From Strigamia acuminata (lineage: Eukaryota > Arthropoda > Chilopoda > Geophilomorpha > Linotaeniidae), in NCBI GenBank assembly GCA_949358305.1, contig OX442314.1, positions 48,182,581 through 48,246,580 of the forward strand: a stretch of DNA of 64,000 nt. The letters are read 5' to 3'. Shown piece by piece: positions 53,601 through 63,772 of this stretch. The notes under the pieces are model-generated. The model saw nothing but the letters and a program-made list of their open reading frames with translations, was not told the origin of the DNA and searched no databases. Position 1 is the first letter of the stretch. The number at the start of each line of letters is the position of its first letter. The position numbers and the translations under genes are program-made.

Positions 53601-55799
53601 TTGAATTCTCTTGCGAATACTATTCTAATTTACTGATTGTGCGAAGCACAATATTAAATGAATTTTTTCTTTCAACTAGAGGGGGAAATTTCCTTGGTCA
53701 TGATTGTGACAGGGGGTCAGCAGGCGAAACGGCCGCTAATCGCTGACCATTGGACCCTGATCAGACAAAAATTGGTGGCTTTGCATGTCCAGCTTGCCTG
53801 GGTACTGGCAAGCCGGGACTTACACTAGCCACACTTTCCAACGGTCTTCTATTCCTTTCTAGCTTAGCCTAAAAAACTGAGTGGTTGGGAGGGGAATATA
53901 ATTCCAAACCTTCTTTATTATTTTTATTTCTTGGTGCGCAGCCCAAGTAAAAGTAATGGGACAGTCTGCAGCGTATTCAAACTCGATTCGTGGAGGAGGC
54001 GCGCTGGTGGCCACCAGCAAACCAAATCCCACGGGGGAGAAGCGGTCATATTCCAGGTGCCACGCTGCAATCACTGGTTCCATTATGGGCCGGGCGAGGA
54101 GGCGATGTTGAACTGAGCTTTGAGTGACACCAAATTTCTTGTAGGACGTTTAGTCGCTTGGATGCAGGTTGCTAGCTTAGTGGTCGCTGGCGCGGGAACA
54201 GTCACGTGCGGTGAGTTGGCGTGTAGTTGGACCCGAGTAGCAGCGAAGTGTCCGCACACATGGGAAGACTGCCTTGATTTTTGTTGCGACTCATAATTTA
54301 TGGGTTGCGTTGTGGCTGCTCAAGGCGCTCATCCGGGTTCACATCGGTCATAATCCTACCCTGTCCCGTGTACTGGTTGGTAGGCAACTGCAAGTTAACG
54401 TATTTAACCCAAGAGTTGCTGAAATTGGGACACGGACAGCAGGGAGAGCTGCCGGAGGTACGGGGATACCGATGGTGAAGTGCTCAAATGGTACAGAGAG
54501 TTCGTTAGGGCGTAGGAACGATATCTGTGCGTTCAGGTAGCTACCAACTTTGAAAAAAGATTGGGAATCTAGCCTGTAACTTTTGTTTCTGAATTTTATT
54601 CACTCTTGCTTGATTTCTGGGCTACTGCAGTTTGTTAAAGGACTGTGCTCGAACCACAGTCTGGAGCAATCTCTGTAATTTGGAAATTAGTTGTTTTTAC
54701 ATCTTTTTCATTTTTTACTTTTTCTCTAAACTTCCCTATCTATGATTTTCATGGTTTTCTTGGGACTCCACACCTGACAGCGGTAATAATCACCTCAAAT
54801 GCCGGGTTGTATACAGCGTCAAATGGAGGGCGATATGGCTTCACAATGGCGGCTGAAGGGTGGGACCCAAGGCGACTAGGGACAGAAGATGCATTTCCTT
54901 TTTACTTTAAGTGCAACTGACTGTTCCACAAAAAACACCATTTCATTGGGATGAACAGACATCTCAGTGTAGGCACGTTTCTGTCGAAAGGCAGCCTCGT
55001 GCAGACTGGAATGAGTCTCCGAAAGGGGTGAGCGGGCGCGTTTGTTGGTCTCTTGGGGCAGAAGAAGAGATTGCAACAATATCCCCGTAGTGTAAATATC
55101 TGCAAAAAACCTTCTGCTAAAAATTGGAACTTTTTGAGTGTCTTTTAGATTAAAAAACACCCAGTATTTTGTAATTTTTTATTTTTTATTTTCTTATCTT
55201 TCTTCCTCTGTTTCTTCTTGCGAGGCATCAAGAATCGGTTTGTCTGCGCGCTAGCGCGGTTTGATTTTGTTATTTGTTGCCAACAATGATAAAATTAACT
55301 GGTTTGAAAATTTCGAAGTTCTACAGACATGATTTCGTGCTTTTTTAGAAAAGCACAAAAGTCATGTTTTTGTGGAATCAGACCATTTTGATCTGGTTCA
55401 GAACTTCTAGTTCCAAACAAATTTCTATTTGCTTTCAAAAAATGTTGTTTCTCTTCAGAAATGGAGAAAATTCGACATTTATATTGGTCAAAGTTTTATT
55501 TTTTGTCAAAAAATCAAGATGGCGACCTGAAAACAATAGAAAAACATGTGGAAATCTCGGAATTTTCGAGAATGATTGGAATTTTAAATTTTGACATTTT
55601 CTTGGAACTCTGGGAAATCAATTCCATGAATTAATTTAATTTTTCTACCAATGGGAAACCAGGGGGGGGAAGTGACATCACTAATCCCTCTCCCAAGAAT
55701 GGCTACTTGAGCCTAATCTCCTGTCTCCTCATTGGTCGTGACTTAATTCCACTTGTTCACCTTGCAAGCTGCGGTCCTGCTTTTGGTCACATTGTGTCA
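53601..55799 (+). other. Provirus leader, 2.2 kb, no supported ORF
   Basis: Unusually long untranslated stretch between the primer-binding site and gag. Short frames (for example 54274-54540) lack motifs and conserved starts. It could hold packaging signals, an IRES-like region or captured host DNA; none can be shown here. Confidence 0.5.
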
Positions 55800-57401
55800 A
55801 TGCCAGCGACCAGAACTGGTAAGACCACGTGGGACTCTCCTGCACCTAATTCTTTCACACCCGCAACGGATTCAGATTTGAACGACTCGGATAACAATTC
55901 GATTGCTTCTTCAAACGACAATATGTCAGTCCCTAAAGTTAAATTGTTGGATCAAGCGATGCTTGAAACGACTTGCAACGTCTTTAATCTAGTTATCGAT
56001 GATATGACAACCTACGAAGTGTGGGAAGACACGCTTCTGAAAGTAGCCGATCACTTGGTGGAACTCCAAGACAAATCGGATAGCACTATGCGTCAATTAA
56101 CGCAAACGCGCACGGAATTCGGTGATATTAGCGACCGGTTAACTCATGCTTTGCAGGAGTTAGACTCTGCGAAATTATCGAATGAAAGCTTGTTGAAGAT
56201 GATAGCTAGTCAAAAAGCTATCGTTGACAGCGTGGTGGCGGCTGGACAATCGAATTTGAGAGCACAATCTGCAATCTCAAACACGATTTCTCCCACCGTG
56301 ACAACACCAAACTCTGGATCCAGCACAGGCTCAACGCCTACGACTGGAAATCCTCTTTTTCTGGCTTGGGGAGAAAAGTTTCTTCACAAAACTGACCAGG
56401 CTATGCCTGCTCCCAGGCCAATGGATGAAGTAGAGCTAAGTAAACGAGTCAAATCCATTGGAATTGAAGCGTTTGCAGGGGACAAAACGAAAGCTAAGTC
56501 TTTCCTTATTGATTTAAAACGTTCTCTACGCTTTGCTTTGCCCTATCTGAACCAAGTGCTTGCTGAGCATTTGTTTAAGTTTTTCCGAGGAGATGCGGCC
56601 ACATGGTTCTCTTCTCATGCCAAAACGAATTGGGAGGAATTCGAACATGAATTTATCACCCATTTTCGTCCGAGCGATGCGCTGCTTTTAGCAGAAATTG
56701 CTAAAACACAGCAACTGTCTCATGAGTCTGCCACCCAAGTGGTGATAAGACTCGAGAAGTTATACGCTCAATTGACTATTCCTGTGCACGAGAGCCAGCA
56801 AATTCAAAAAGTGCTGGCAATTCTGCGCCCAGCGGCCAAGAACATGGTCGCAAATGCCATTAATTTGGAGAACACTTGGGCGTCGCTCAGGAAAGCTTGC
56901 ATTGCTACGGAGGCCGCGATTATAAATCAGGAAACTGTGACAAATGCAGCAATCATCGAGGCGGCAAAAACAGAAACTGTTACGCCAATTCAAAAATCCA
57001 ACCAGCAAATGGTAACAATACCAAATGCTGCGGGTGGAGATAAACCGAAATTTGTTCCGTTTGGATTGAGAAATCCAAACAATAGAACACTGTTCCCTGC
57101 GCCTAAAAATGCTGCGATAGCAGCAACAAAGGCCGCAGAAGGCAACGAGAAGGCGCTAGTCCCGAGCAATAGGCTCAAAGACTATGCGACCAAACCAAGA
57201 GTTGGCGGTTGCTGGGGCTGCGGTGGCGCACACTTTGAAAGGGATTGCCCCCTTAAAGTGGAAGCCGCTAAAGCAGCAATGGAAACAATCGCCGCTGCCC
57301 AACACAGCATGATGCAGGCTATGCTTGCAGCCAATGAATTTGGTGGCTGGCCTGACATGGCGGGAAACGAGGAGTCGCAGTCGACAGAAACCCCCGAGTA
57401 A
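55800..57401 (+). CDS. gag: Gag polyprotein of the intact Ty3/gypsy provirus
   Basis: 533 aa from ATG 55800; the frame extends back to 55707 only through a TTG. Capsid-like Retrotrans_gag region at ~270-345 (FRGDAATWFSSHAKTNWEEF, then FRPSDALLLAEI). A C-terminal zinc knuckle CWGCGGAHFERDC begins at ~471, of the shortened C-x2-C-x3-H-x4-C kind. A Ser/Thr-rich linker at ~155-180 and a Glu/Ala-rich tail are present. Expected to form the virus-like particle and bind the RNA. Confidence 0.94.
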   Translation: MPATRTGKTTWDSPAPNSFTPATDSDLNDSDNNSIASSNDNMSVPKVKLLDQAMLETTCNVFNLVIDDMTTYEVWEDTLLKVADHLVELQDKSDSTMRQLTQTRTEFGDISDRLTHALQELDSAKLSNESLLKMIASQKAIVDSVVAAGQSNLRAQSAISNTISPTVTTPNSGSSTGSTPTTGNPLFLAWGEKFLHKTDQAMPAPRPMDEVELSKRVKSIGIEAFAGDKTKAKSFLIDLKRSLRFALPYLNQVLAEHLFKFFRGDAATWFSSHAKTNWEEFEHEFITHFRPSDALLLAEIAKTQQLSHESATQVVIRLEKLYAQLTIPVHESQQIQKVLAILRPAAKNMVANAINLENTWASLRKACIATEAAIINQETVTNAAIIEAAKTETVTPIQKSNQQMVTIPNAAGGDKPKFVPFGLRNPNNRTLFPAPKNAAIAATKAAEGNEKALVPSNRLKDYATKPRVGGCWGCGGAHFERDCPLKVEAAKAAMETIAAAQHSMMQAMLAANEFGGWPDMAGNEESQSTETPE

Positions 57402-57436
57402 CTGACGACTGCGCTCTCACTATTGTGTTGATTCCA

Positions 57437-60400
57437 ATGGAAGAAGACATGGAGGATGCGCTATTTGATGACATTTCATCCACAGAGCCAGATCCTCGCG
57501 TGGTTTTTTCCACAGAACCTGAAATCGACCATGTAAACGTTGCATTGAAGACAGGAAAGAGTATTACTCCCCTGCCTTACTTCAAAGCAACACTAAACGG
57601 TTTAAAGGTCACCGCTCTGATGGATTCTGGGGCAACCCACAGGTACATCAGCGGGGGAATGCTTAAAAAGCTAAACCTCTTGCACTTTATGACTCCATTT
57701 TTAGAAAATCGAGTTGTATACACTGGCGATAGGCCAACACGTCCAATCGGGACAATCACGCTGTCACTCAAGTGGCGGGGTGGCGAAATCCCTGTGACAT
57801 TTACTGTTCTTCCATCAGCTTCCAAATTTATATTATTAGGTTGCTCTTGGATTATCGAAAATAGGATTGTTCTCAATCTAACAGATCGAGAATATTTCTT
57901 TCTTGATTTTCCACATGACACATTTCCTTTCGACGACCCACCATCGCCTGAAGAACTTGGAAATGCAATAATGGATCGATGGGATGCTTTGGTTGCAGAA
58001 TCAAAGTCACCTTCTGTCTCCACGGCTGATTTGAGCCAGAGACTGTTAGCAAAAAGCAATTTGTCACCAAGGCAGAGATCTCAAATCTTAACTCTTGTAG
58101 AAAAATACAGACATGTGTTTAGTGACAAAGCTGGCTGCCACCCCACGTTGGAACATCCAATTCCGACTGGAGATGCGCCTTCATTTCGATGCAAAGACCG
58201 ACCAATGAATCCCAAGAAAGCTGAGATTTATCGCGAATTGGTTGCCGAATTGCTGAGAGATGGTTGGGCCGAACCTTGCGAGGGGAGTTATAAAAATCCC
58301 CCCGTGATTGTTGCAAAGAAAGACGGAGGGTACCGCCTCTGTATTGACTTTCGCTGGCTAAATAAAATCACAATTAAGGACGTCTATCAGATGCCCTCAA
58401 TTTCTATGATTTTGGCCTGTTTAGGTGGAAAAAAGTTCTTTTCTACTTTGGATTTAACTAAAGGTTATTACCAAATAAAACTTAAATCAAGTGACAAGAA
58501 GAAAACTGCTTTTTCTACTTCTGATGGAACATACCAATTTACTCGTATGCCCTTCGGACTGTGCAATGCACCCAGTGCATTTCAAAGAATGATGGATCAA
58601 GTTCTTGGAACTGCACAACACAAGTGGGCACTCGCTTACCTCGATGATATTATCATTTTTAGCGACTCATTTGAAGAACACCTTCAGCATTTAGATGACA
58701 TATTGTCAAAATTAGACAAAAATAAATTGACAGCGAGTCCGTCAAAGTCATTTATTTGCCCAGAAGAACTAAATTTTCTTGGTTTCACGATGTCAAATGG
58801 GAGTTACAGCCCAAACAACGACAAAGTGGAAGCAATTTTAAATTATCCGACCCCTTCCAGTATAAAACAACTTCAGCGTTTTATTGGAATGGTGGGTTTC
58901 TATGCTGCTCTAATTCCAAAATTGAGTATTACTCAAAAACCATTCTTTGCCCTTCTAAAGAAAGATACAAAATGGGAATGGTCTGAAGAATGCAATGTTG
59001 CCTTCGAATATTTGAAAAATCAACTTGCAAAAGGAATTATGCTGCCTCTGCCTGATTTCGCACGCAACTTCACCATCCATACAGATGCTAGTGGCGGCGG
59101 GCTCGGAGCTGTCCTCATGCAAATTGATGACCATGGTGCTTTAAGACCAGTTGCGTACGCCAGCAGAACTCTGCAAGGCGCGGAAAACAACTACAGCACC
59201 ACCGATTTGGAATGTTTAGCTGTGGTTTGGGCGGTTGATAAGTTCAAGCCATACATTGAATATTCTGAGTACCAAGTTGAGACTGACCATCATGCTCTGA
59301 GATTTCTCATGACAATGGAAAATCCAGCTGGAAGACTGGCTAGGTGGGCAATGAAATTGCAGAATGAAAATTTCACCATCAAGTACCGGAAAGGCACCGA
59401 CAATCAAGTCGCAGATGCCTTATCCAGAGTCTCTCTTGATAATGGCAATCCATTAGAAGGGAAAGCAACTCTAACTGAGATTATAGAGCCTGTTGCTCTG
59501 GCATATCTCACCAATGAGACCGATTACCCGATGTCTTTCGAGAACATTATATTACAGCAGCGTGCAGATAAACATCTTTCAAAACTAATCGAATGGTTGG
59601 AATTGGATGATGGACAACCTCGACCAGAACTTCCTAAGTTCTTGGAAGAAAGGCAGTACGACTGCACACTCACTAGAAAAGGAATGCTTATTATTTATGC
59701 ACCTTTTAAAACTGATTTCTTTGTGGAGGAAGAGGATTTGGGAATTGGATTTAAAATCTTTATTCCACCATCTCTGCAACTCGCAGCACTTCAACTAATT
59801 CACGACCATCCGATGGCTGGTCACGGAGGAGTTGAAGTAACTCTAGAGCGATTGAAAAGAGTTTATTTCTGGCCTGGCATGCAAAAAGAAGTAAAACTTC
59901 ATGTAGCAAGCTGCAATCGCTGCCAACGCTGCAAACCGATTCAGAGAAAACCAAAGGGATTGATGGTCCCAACTTCTCCAAAAATTGGTCGTTTTGAGAA
60001 GATAGGAATCGATCTAATAGGTCCATTACCTAGAACCTCGAACAGAAATCGCTTCATTCTAGTTGTGGTGGATTATGCCACCGGCTGGATGGAAGCTACA
60101 CCGCTGAGATCCGCTAAAATGACTGCAATTGCACCAATTTTAAAACGATTTTTCAGCTGTCATGGGTGCCCTCGTTTCATGTTGAGCGATAATGGCCCCC
60201 AATTCATTTCTGACGTGTTTCAGACTCTCTGTGACGATGCAGGGGTTGTACCAATTAAAGCAACGCCTTACCATCCCCAGACTAACCTGACTGAACGCGT
60301 AAACAGGAATATCAAGATTATGCTTCGAATTTTTACATTTGAGCACGATCACTGGGACAGATGCATTGACCAGATAAATTTTGCTTTGCACTCTGCCCCA

Positions 60401-61135
60401 AATGTGTCTACCGGTTTTACACCAGCAATGCTGACGTATGGCAGGGAATTACGACCATTTTGGGATAATCGAGATGTGTCTTATGACACCCCATTCGACC
60501 CAAATAGGCCCTACGACGCTGTCAGAATGCTAGTCGCTAGACACCGTACTCTGATTGCTGCAGCTCTTAAAAATAAGAGTCTGGCCCAAGCAAAACAGAA
60601 AACTTACTACGATCAACACCGCAGCGACGATAAGTTCGAAATTGGAGATTTGGTTCTGCTAAAGACCCACCCATTGTCCAATGCTGCTAATCGATATGCT
60701 GCGTCCCTTGAGGATCGCTTTGAAGGACCTTATGTAATAACTAAAGTCTTTAACAACAATGCGTATGCCCTTGCGAAACCAATAACTTTGCAAGCGAGGG
60801 GTACACACAACATTGTAAAACTCAGGAGATTCATCCCCTCAGAAGAAAAGGCTGAATGGCCCATTTTAGATAAGGAAGATGAAGAAGTTCTTGAAAACCA
60901 ACCTGTGGACACTGGAACAGCAACAATATTGCCAACTCCAGTGCGACCAACGGAATCTGGTATCGCAACTAAGTTGCCAACACCAGTAAAACCTTTTGGG
61001 AAACCAAAAAGAATAAAACCCTTGCTGTTGCCACAAGTGGATTCACAAAAACCCACGACGGCTCGACCAAAACCAAATTCGGACTCAAATAGACCTTCGA
61101 GAAATCACGTTTTACCGATCCGATATCGGGATTGA
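57437..61135 (+). CDS. pol: Pol polyprotein (PR-RT-RNase H-IN) of the intact provirus
   Basis: First ATG at 57437; the frame is open back to 57356, overlapping the end of gag in the -1 frame by ~46 bp, so Gag-Pol may form by frameshifting, although no standard slippery heptamer in the correct phase was seen. Residues counted from the GTG at 57425: protease DSGA at ~67; reverse transcriptase with FSTLDLTKGYYQ, FGLCNAPSAFQ and YLDD at 405-408; RNase H with HTDAS (Asp554); integrase HHCC domain (from His793, CNRCQRC), catalytic Asp863, Asp922 and Glu957 (D-D35-E spacing), a GPY-like EGPYVITKV, then a Pro/Lys-rich tail. No stops or missing catalytic residues were seen. Confidence 0.96.
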   Translation: MEEDMEDALFDDISSTEPDPRVVFSTEPEIDHVNVALKTGKSITPLPYFKATLNGLKVTALMDSGATHRYISGGMLKKLNLLHFMTPFLENRVVYTGDRPTRPIGTITLSLKWRGGEIPVTFTVLPSASKFILLGCSWIIENRIVLNLTDREYFFLDFPHDTFPFDDPPSPEELGNAIMDRWDALVAESKSPSVSTADLSQRLLAKSNLSPRQRSQILTLVEKYRHVFSDKAGCHPTLEHPIPTGDAPSFRCKDRPMNPKKAEIYRELVAELLRDGWAEPCEGSYKNPPVIVAKKDGGYRLCIDFRWLNKITIKDVYQMPSISMILACLGGKKFFSTLDLTKGYYQIKLKSSDKKKTAFSTSDGTYQFTRMPFGLCNAPSAFQRMMDQVLGTAQHKWALAYLDDIIIFSDSFEEHLQHLDDILSKLDKNKLTASPSKSFICPEELNFLGFTMSNGSYSPNNDKVEAILNYPTPSSIKQLQRFIGMVGFYAALIPKLSITQKPFFALLKKDTKWEWSEECNVAFEYLKNQLAKGIMLPLPDFARNFTIHTDASGGGLGAVLMQIDDHGALRPVAYASRTLQGAENNYSTTDLECLAVVWAVDKFKPYIEYSEYQVETDHHALRFLMTMENPAGRLARWAMKLQNENFTIKYRKGTDNQVADALSRVSLDNGNPLEGKATLTEIIEPVALAYLTNETDYPMSFENIILQQRADKHLSKLIEWLELDDGQPRPELPKFLEERQYDCTLTRKGMLIIYAPFKTDFFVEEEDLGIGFKIFIPPSLQLAALQLIHDHPMAGHGGVEVTLERLKRVYFWPGMQKEVKLHVASCNRCQRCKPIQRKPKGLMVPTSPKIGRFEKIGIDLIGPLPRTSNRNRFILVVVDYATGWMEATPLRSAKMTAIAPILKRFFSCHGCPRFMLSDNGPQFISDVFQTLCDDAGVVPIKATPYHPQTNLTERVNRNIKIMLRIFTFEHDHWDRCIDQINFALHSAPNVSTGFTPAMLTYGRELRPFWDNRDVSYDTPFDPNRPYDAVRMLVARHRTLIAAALKNKSLAQAKQKTYYDQHRSDDKFEIGDLVLLKTHPLSNAANRYAASLEDRFEGPYVITKVFNNNAYALAKPITLQARGTHNIVKLRRFIPSEEKAEWPILDKEDEEVLENQPVDTGTATILPTPVRPTESGIATKLPTPVKPFGKPKRIKPLLLPQVDSQKPTTARPKPNSDSNRPSRNHVLPIRYRD

Positions 61136-61356
61136 CCGCTAGGTGACACTTCAAATCGGGAGACCCATTTGGACCAATCACAGACTGTTTACAAAACATC
61201 TGCGGTCCATACGCCAATTAAACGTTCGCGAAACGTCTTCCGGTTCTATACTTAGCCACCACCATTCTTTGTCCAAATCACTTATTCGCTGCGATCGCCA
61301 CTGACCAGTCGTGTGGAACTTCTCTGGAAAATCGAAACGAAAAGATTGGAAAAACG
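61136..61356 (+). other. Spacer between pol and ORF3
   Basis: 221 bp without a supported frame. It may hold a splice acceptor for a subgenomic ORF3 message; several AG dinucleotides exist but none stands out. Confidence 0.4.
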
Positions 61357-62649
61357 ATGGAAAATCACCGAAACAACGAATGGGTTCAGTGCCCAATCTG
61401 TAACGGCTTCGGCTACATCACGCTGTGGAATCTATCGCGGATCCCGTGCATGAACTGCGGCGGAGACGAAATCGTTCTGGCGGACCAACCACTCGAGGAA
61501 TGGTTTGTCATGTTCATGACGCTGCCCGGTCAGCCGATTCCGCTGCACCACCGACATATTAACTGGATGCGCGTCCGATCGCGCGCAGAACGCGAGAAGG
61601 AAATCGCAGACAGGGAACAAGCGCGTGTGGCGAATGCCACACCGACGGAACCCCCAAAGAAAAGACAGAAAACGGCAACGAAGAGCGTACGCTCTCAACC
61701 GCCGCCGACTGCCTCTACTAATATCTCTACGAAGAAACCCGCAGCGACGACGTCGCAGAAGGTTCTTCGTCCGCCACATAAGCCATTTGTGCTTAAAAAG
61801 AAGGCTGCCGAGGAGACAAAAGCGACCGTACAAAGTACCGTCGCCCAAGCTCCTCACCAACCACCGACCGCCCAAGCTCCTCACCAACCACCGACCGCCC
61901 GTCCAAACATTTCGGAGAAATTGCTGGAAATGAGACGGCTCGTGGCGATCGAAAATCCCACGTTGAGTGAACGAAGCGTGAATACCGAAGCAAAAATTCG
62001 GTACAGAGCGAAAAAACACGCGGACCATAAGGACCGAATGGCGAAAAGAGACGCCGAGAAAGCGGCTCATCAGCAATTGACTGCGCCATCGGCCACAATC
62101 ACATCGAATGCGCCACGCGCACTCGTTAAGAAAATCCCAGCTCAAACGGAAAAAGCTCCCGATGAGCTACGAACAGCTTGGGCGGGACAGTACGGTCCTC
62201 AACCAATCCAAGGTATTGTGAACCTGATCCCGACCAAAGCCACGGCGGCCGCAATCGCTTTTCCAGCGGCCTGCCAACTACCGCAAACGATGTTTGGTGC
62301 CAATACAGCGGCGACGCCGGCTGTCATTATGCCGCCGATGGTTGGAGAACGCCCGACGAACGTCGTGTTCCAGGGATTCGCGGATCCTCCACCAGTTTGC
62401 GACAACAATGTAGTCACCACCGAAGCAACGATCGAGACCGCGATGCAGATTGACGGCGCACCGAACGAGGAGTCGCACACACCGCCACCACCACCGCCAG
62501 TCGTTCCCGAGCCCAAAGCTACCGCCGTGAAAAAGAAGTCGAATAAGAAGTCACGCAAGAAGCTAGCAGAAGAATTCGTCGACGACAAAACTGAAGAAGA
62601 GCCAAAAACCGACGATACGCCACCCACACCGGGGAAATCGCTGCAGTGA
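61357..62649 (+). CDS. ORF3: accessory protein of the Ty3/gypsy provirus, 430 aa
   Basis: ATG at 61357 in a strong context (AACGATGG). It occupies the position of env but has no signal peptide, no membrane segment, no furin site and few Cys, so it is not an envelope. The N terminus has a four-Cys motif: CPICNGFGY (Cys12, Cys15) and CMNCGGDE (Cys31, Cys34), resembling zinc-ribbon or DnaJ-type CxxCxGxG modules. The rest is Pro/Ala/Thr/Lys-rich and probably disordered. It has a doubled APHQPPTAQ (~167-185), a basic-acidic helix (RYRAKKHADHKDRMAKRDAE) and a C-terminal KKKSNKKSRKK followed by an acidic tail. A nucleic-acid-binding or chaperone role is conceivable. No known family was recognised. 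Confidence 0.85.
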   Translation: MENHRNNEWVQCPICNGFGYITLWNLSRIPCMNCGGDEIVLADQPLEEWFVMFMTLPGQPIPLHHRHINWMRVRSRAEREKEIADREQARVANATPTEPPKKRQKTATKSVRSQPPPTASTNISTKKPAATTSQKVLRPPHKPFVLKKKAAEETKATVQSTVAQAPHQPPTAQAPHQPPTARPNISEKLLEMRRLVAIENPTLSERSVNTEAKIRYRAKKHADHKDRMAKRDAEKAAHQQLTAPSATITSNAPRALVKKIPAQTEKAPDELRTAWAGQYGPQPIQGIVNLIPTKATAAAIAFPAACQLPQTMFGANTAATPAVIMPPMVGERPTNVVFQGFADPPPVCDNNVVTTEATIETAMQIDGAPNEESHTPPPPPPVVPEPKATAVKKKSNKKSRKKLAEEFVDDKTEEEPKTDDTPPTPGKSLQ

Positions 62650-63130
62650 AGTTTTCGCCGTCGTTTTAAAGGAGATTTTGGCCAAGCCTGTTAAGACTTT
62701 TATAGTGCCAGAAATAATTTTTTTATTGTCAAAACAAGTTTTTTTTTATTATTAATTATTCCAAAGTGTTAAAATTAGCATACTTACCTTTTAATGTTAA
62801 ATGGATTCAATAACTACAAATGTTAGATTTTAAAGTTCAAAAAGTGTTTTTTATTCATATATATTTTTAAATTACAAGTGTTATTTTACATTTTTATTTT
62901 TCAATAGTGTTTAAATTGTACAAGTTTTCCATCCTGGGGGTAAGTGTGTATGTGTTCCTTTGTAGTGTTGTTATTTTCCCAAGTGCATTCCTACCGGTGA
63001 TCTTCGTTCTAGCTGATGGCTCGTCCGAAATATGGTCATCTGATAAACTGAAAAAAGAAAAGTAATGCGATGTGTTAACTTTCAACAACCACTTCAGTGA
63101 TTGCGTTGTACCCCCTCGTACTTACCTTTT
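62650..63130 (+). other. 3' untranslated region of the provirus
   Basis: AT-rich, no supported ORF, between ORF3 and the polypurine tract. Confidence 0.6.
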
Positions 63131-63133
63131 TCC

Positions 63134-63145
63134 AGGGGGGGGAAA
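63134..63145 (+). other. Polypurine tract
   Basis: AGGGGGGGGAAA directly before the TG of the 3' LTR, where plus-strand priming is expected. Confidence 0.85.
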
Positions 63146-63768
63146 TGTGACCAGCTGCCCCTGCGCACGGGTCGCTGCACTGCAACGGCAATGCACTTGG
63201 CGCAGCTCCAGCGCCTCTCGTATCTCGCGCAGCCTGTTGCGGTCCTCCGCAACCAGGTGGAGCTGCGGGCCTTTGGTCAAGCAGGATCAGGCCCCGGAAG
63301 TCGCCCTTCCGGAAGTGGTTGGTCCCCGTAGGGACAAGAGAGTTGTTGATCAACCAGCAAGGCGAACGGTCGCATCGCGACCGCCTCCGAAACTGGCTGC
63401 AAAGATAACCCGAACTATCGGCGTGGCGACGTTGTCGCCCGCCGGGACCTGAGCGTCCAGTTGCGCCACGTCCGCCGGACGTTAACCGTAACTTCGGCGG
63501 CGTGGCCCAAAACCGATTACCGACCTCGTGTGTCATGGCGGCCGATGGCCGCCGTGCCACGCGGTCTGATTAGGGACGGTTCGAAGGAACCGCCGCCTTG
63601 GGAAATACACTATGGGACACTACAATCATACCCCTAGACATCTAATAAAGCCATAACTAAAACTATATTGTGTCTCCGTGTATTTCGTGGTTTGTTTTAT
63701 CGTGTGTGTTGCGTCCAGCGCCTCCGTGGCTCTCCCCCGACCACGTGGCGTCCGTCCGAACACTCACA
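63146..63768 (+). repeat. 3' LTR of the intact provirus (623 bp)
   Basis: Same length as the 5' LTR and no difference was seen by eye. The target duplication GGTG follows at 63769-63772. Confidence 0.96.
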
Positions 63769-63772
63769 GGTG

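Larger units (their letters stand above)
52957..63768 (+). mobile_element. Intact Ty3/gypsy provirus with three ORFs (10.8 kb)
   Basis: Two 623-bp LTRs (52957-53579 and 63146-63768) that look identical, flanked by the 4-bp duplication GGTG (52953-52956 and 63769-63772). Order: LTR, candidate primer-binding site, 2.2-kb leader, gag, pol (-1 frame), a third ORF, polypurine tract, LTR. All three frames are open. This is a young, probably competent insertion of a family that also left the solo LTR at 15296-15915. Confidence 0.96.

Noticed and set aside
57384-57401. Canonical -1 slippery heptamer at the gag end
   Set aside because: AAACCC-type sequence is present but not in the phase required by the gag frame.
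61357-62649. Reading ORF3 as an envelope gene
   Set aside because: No signal peptide, membrane anchor, cleavage site or Cys pattern of an envelope.
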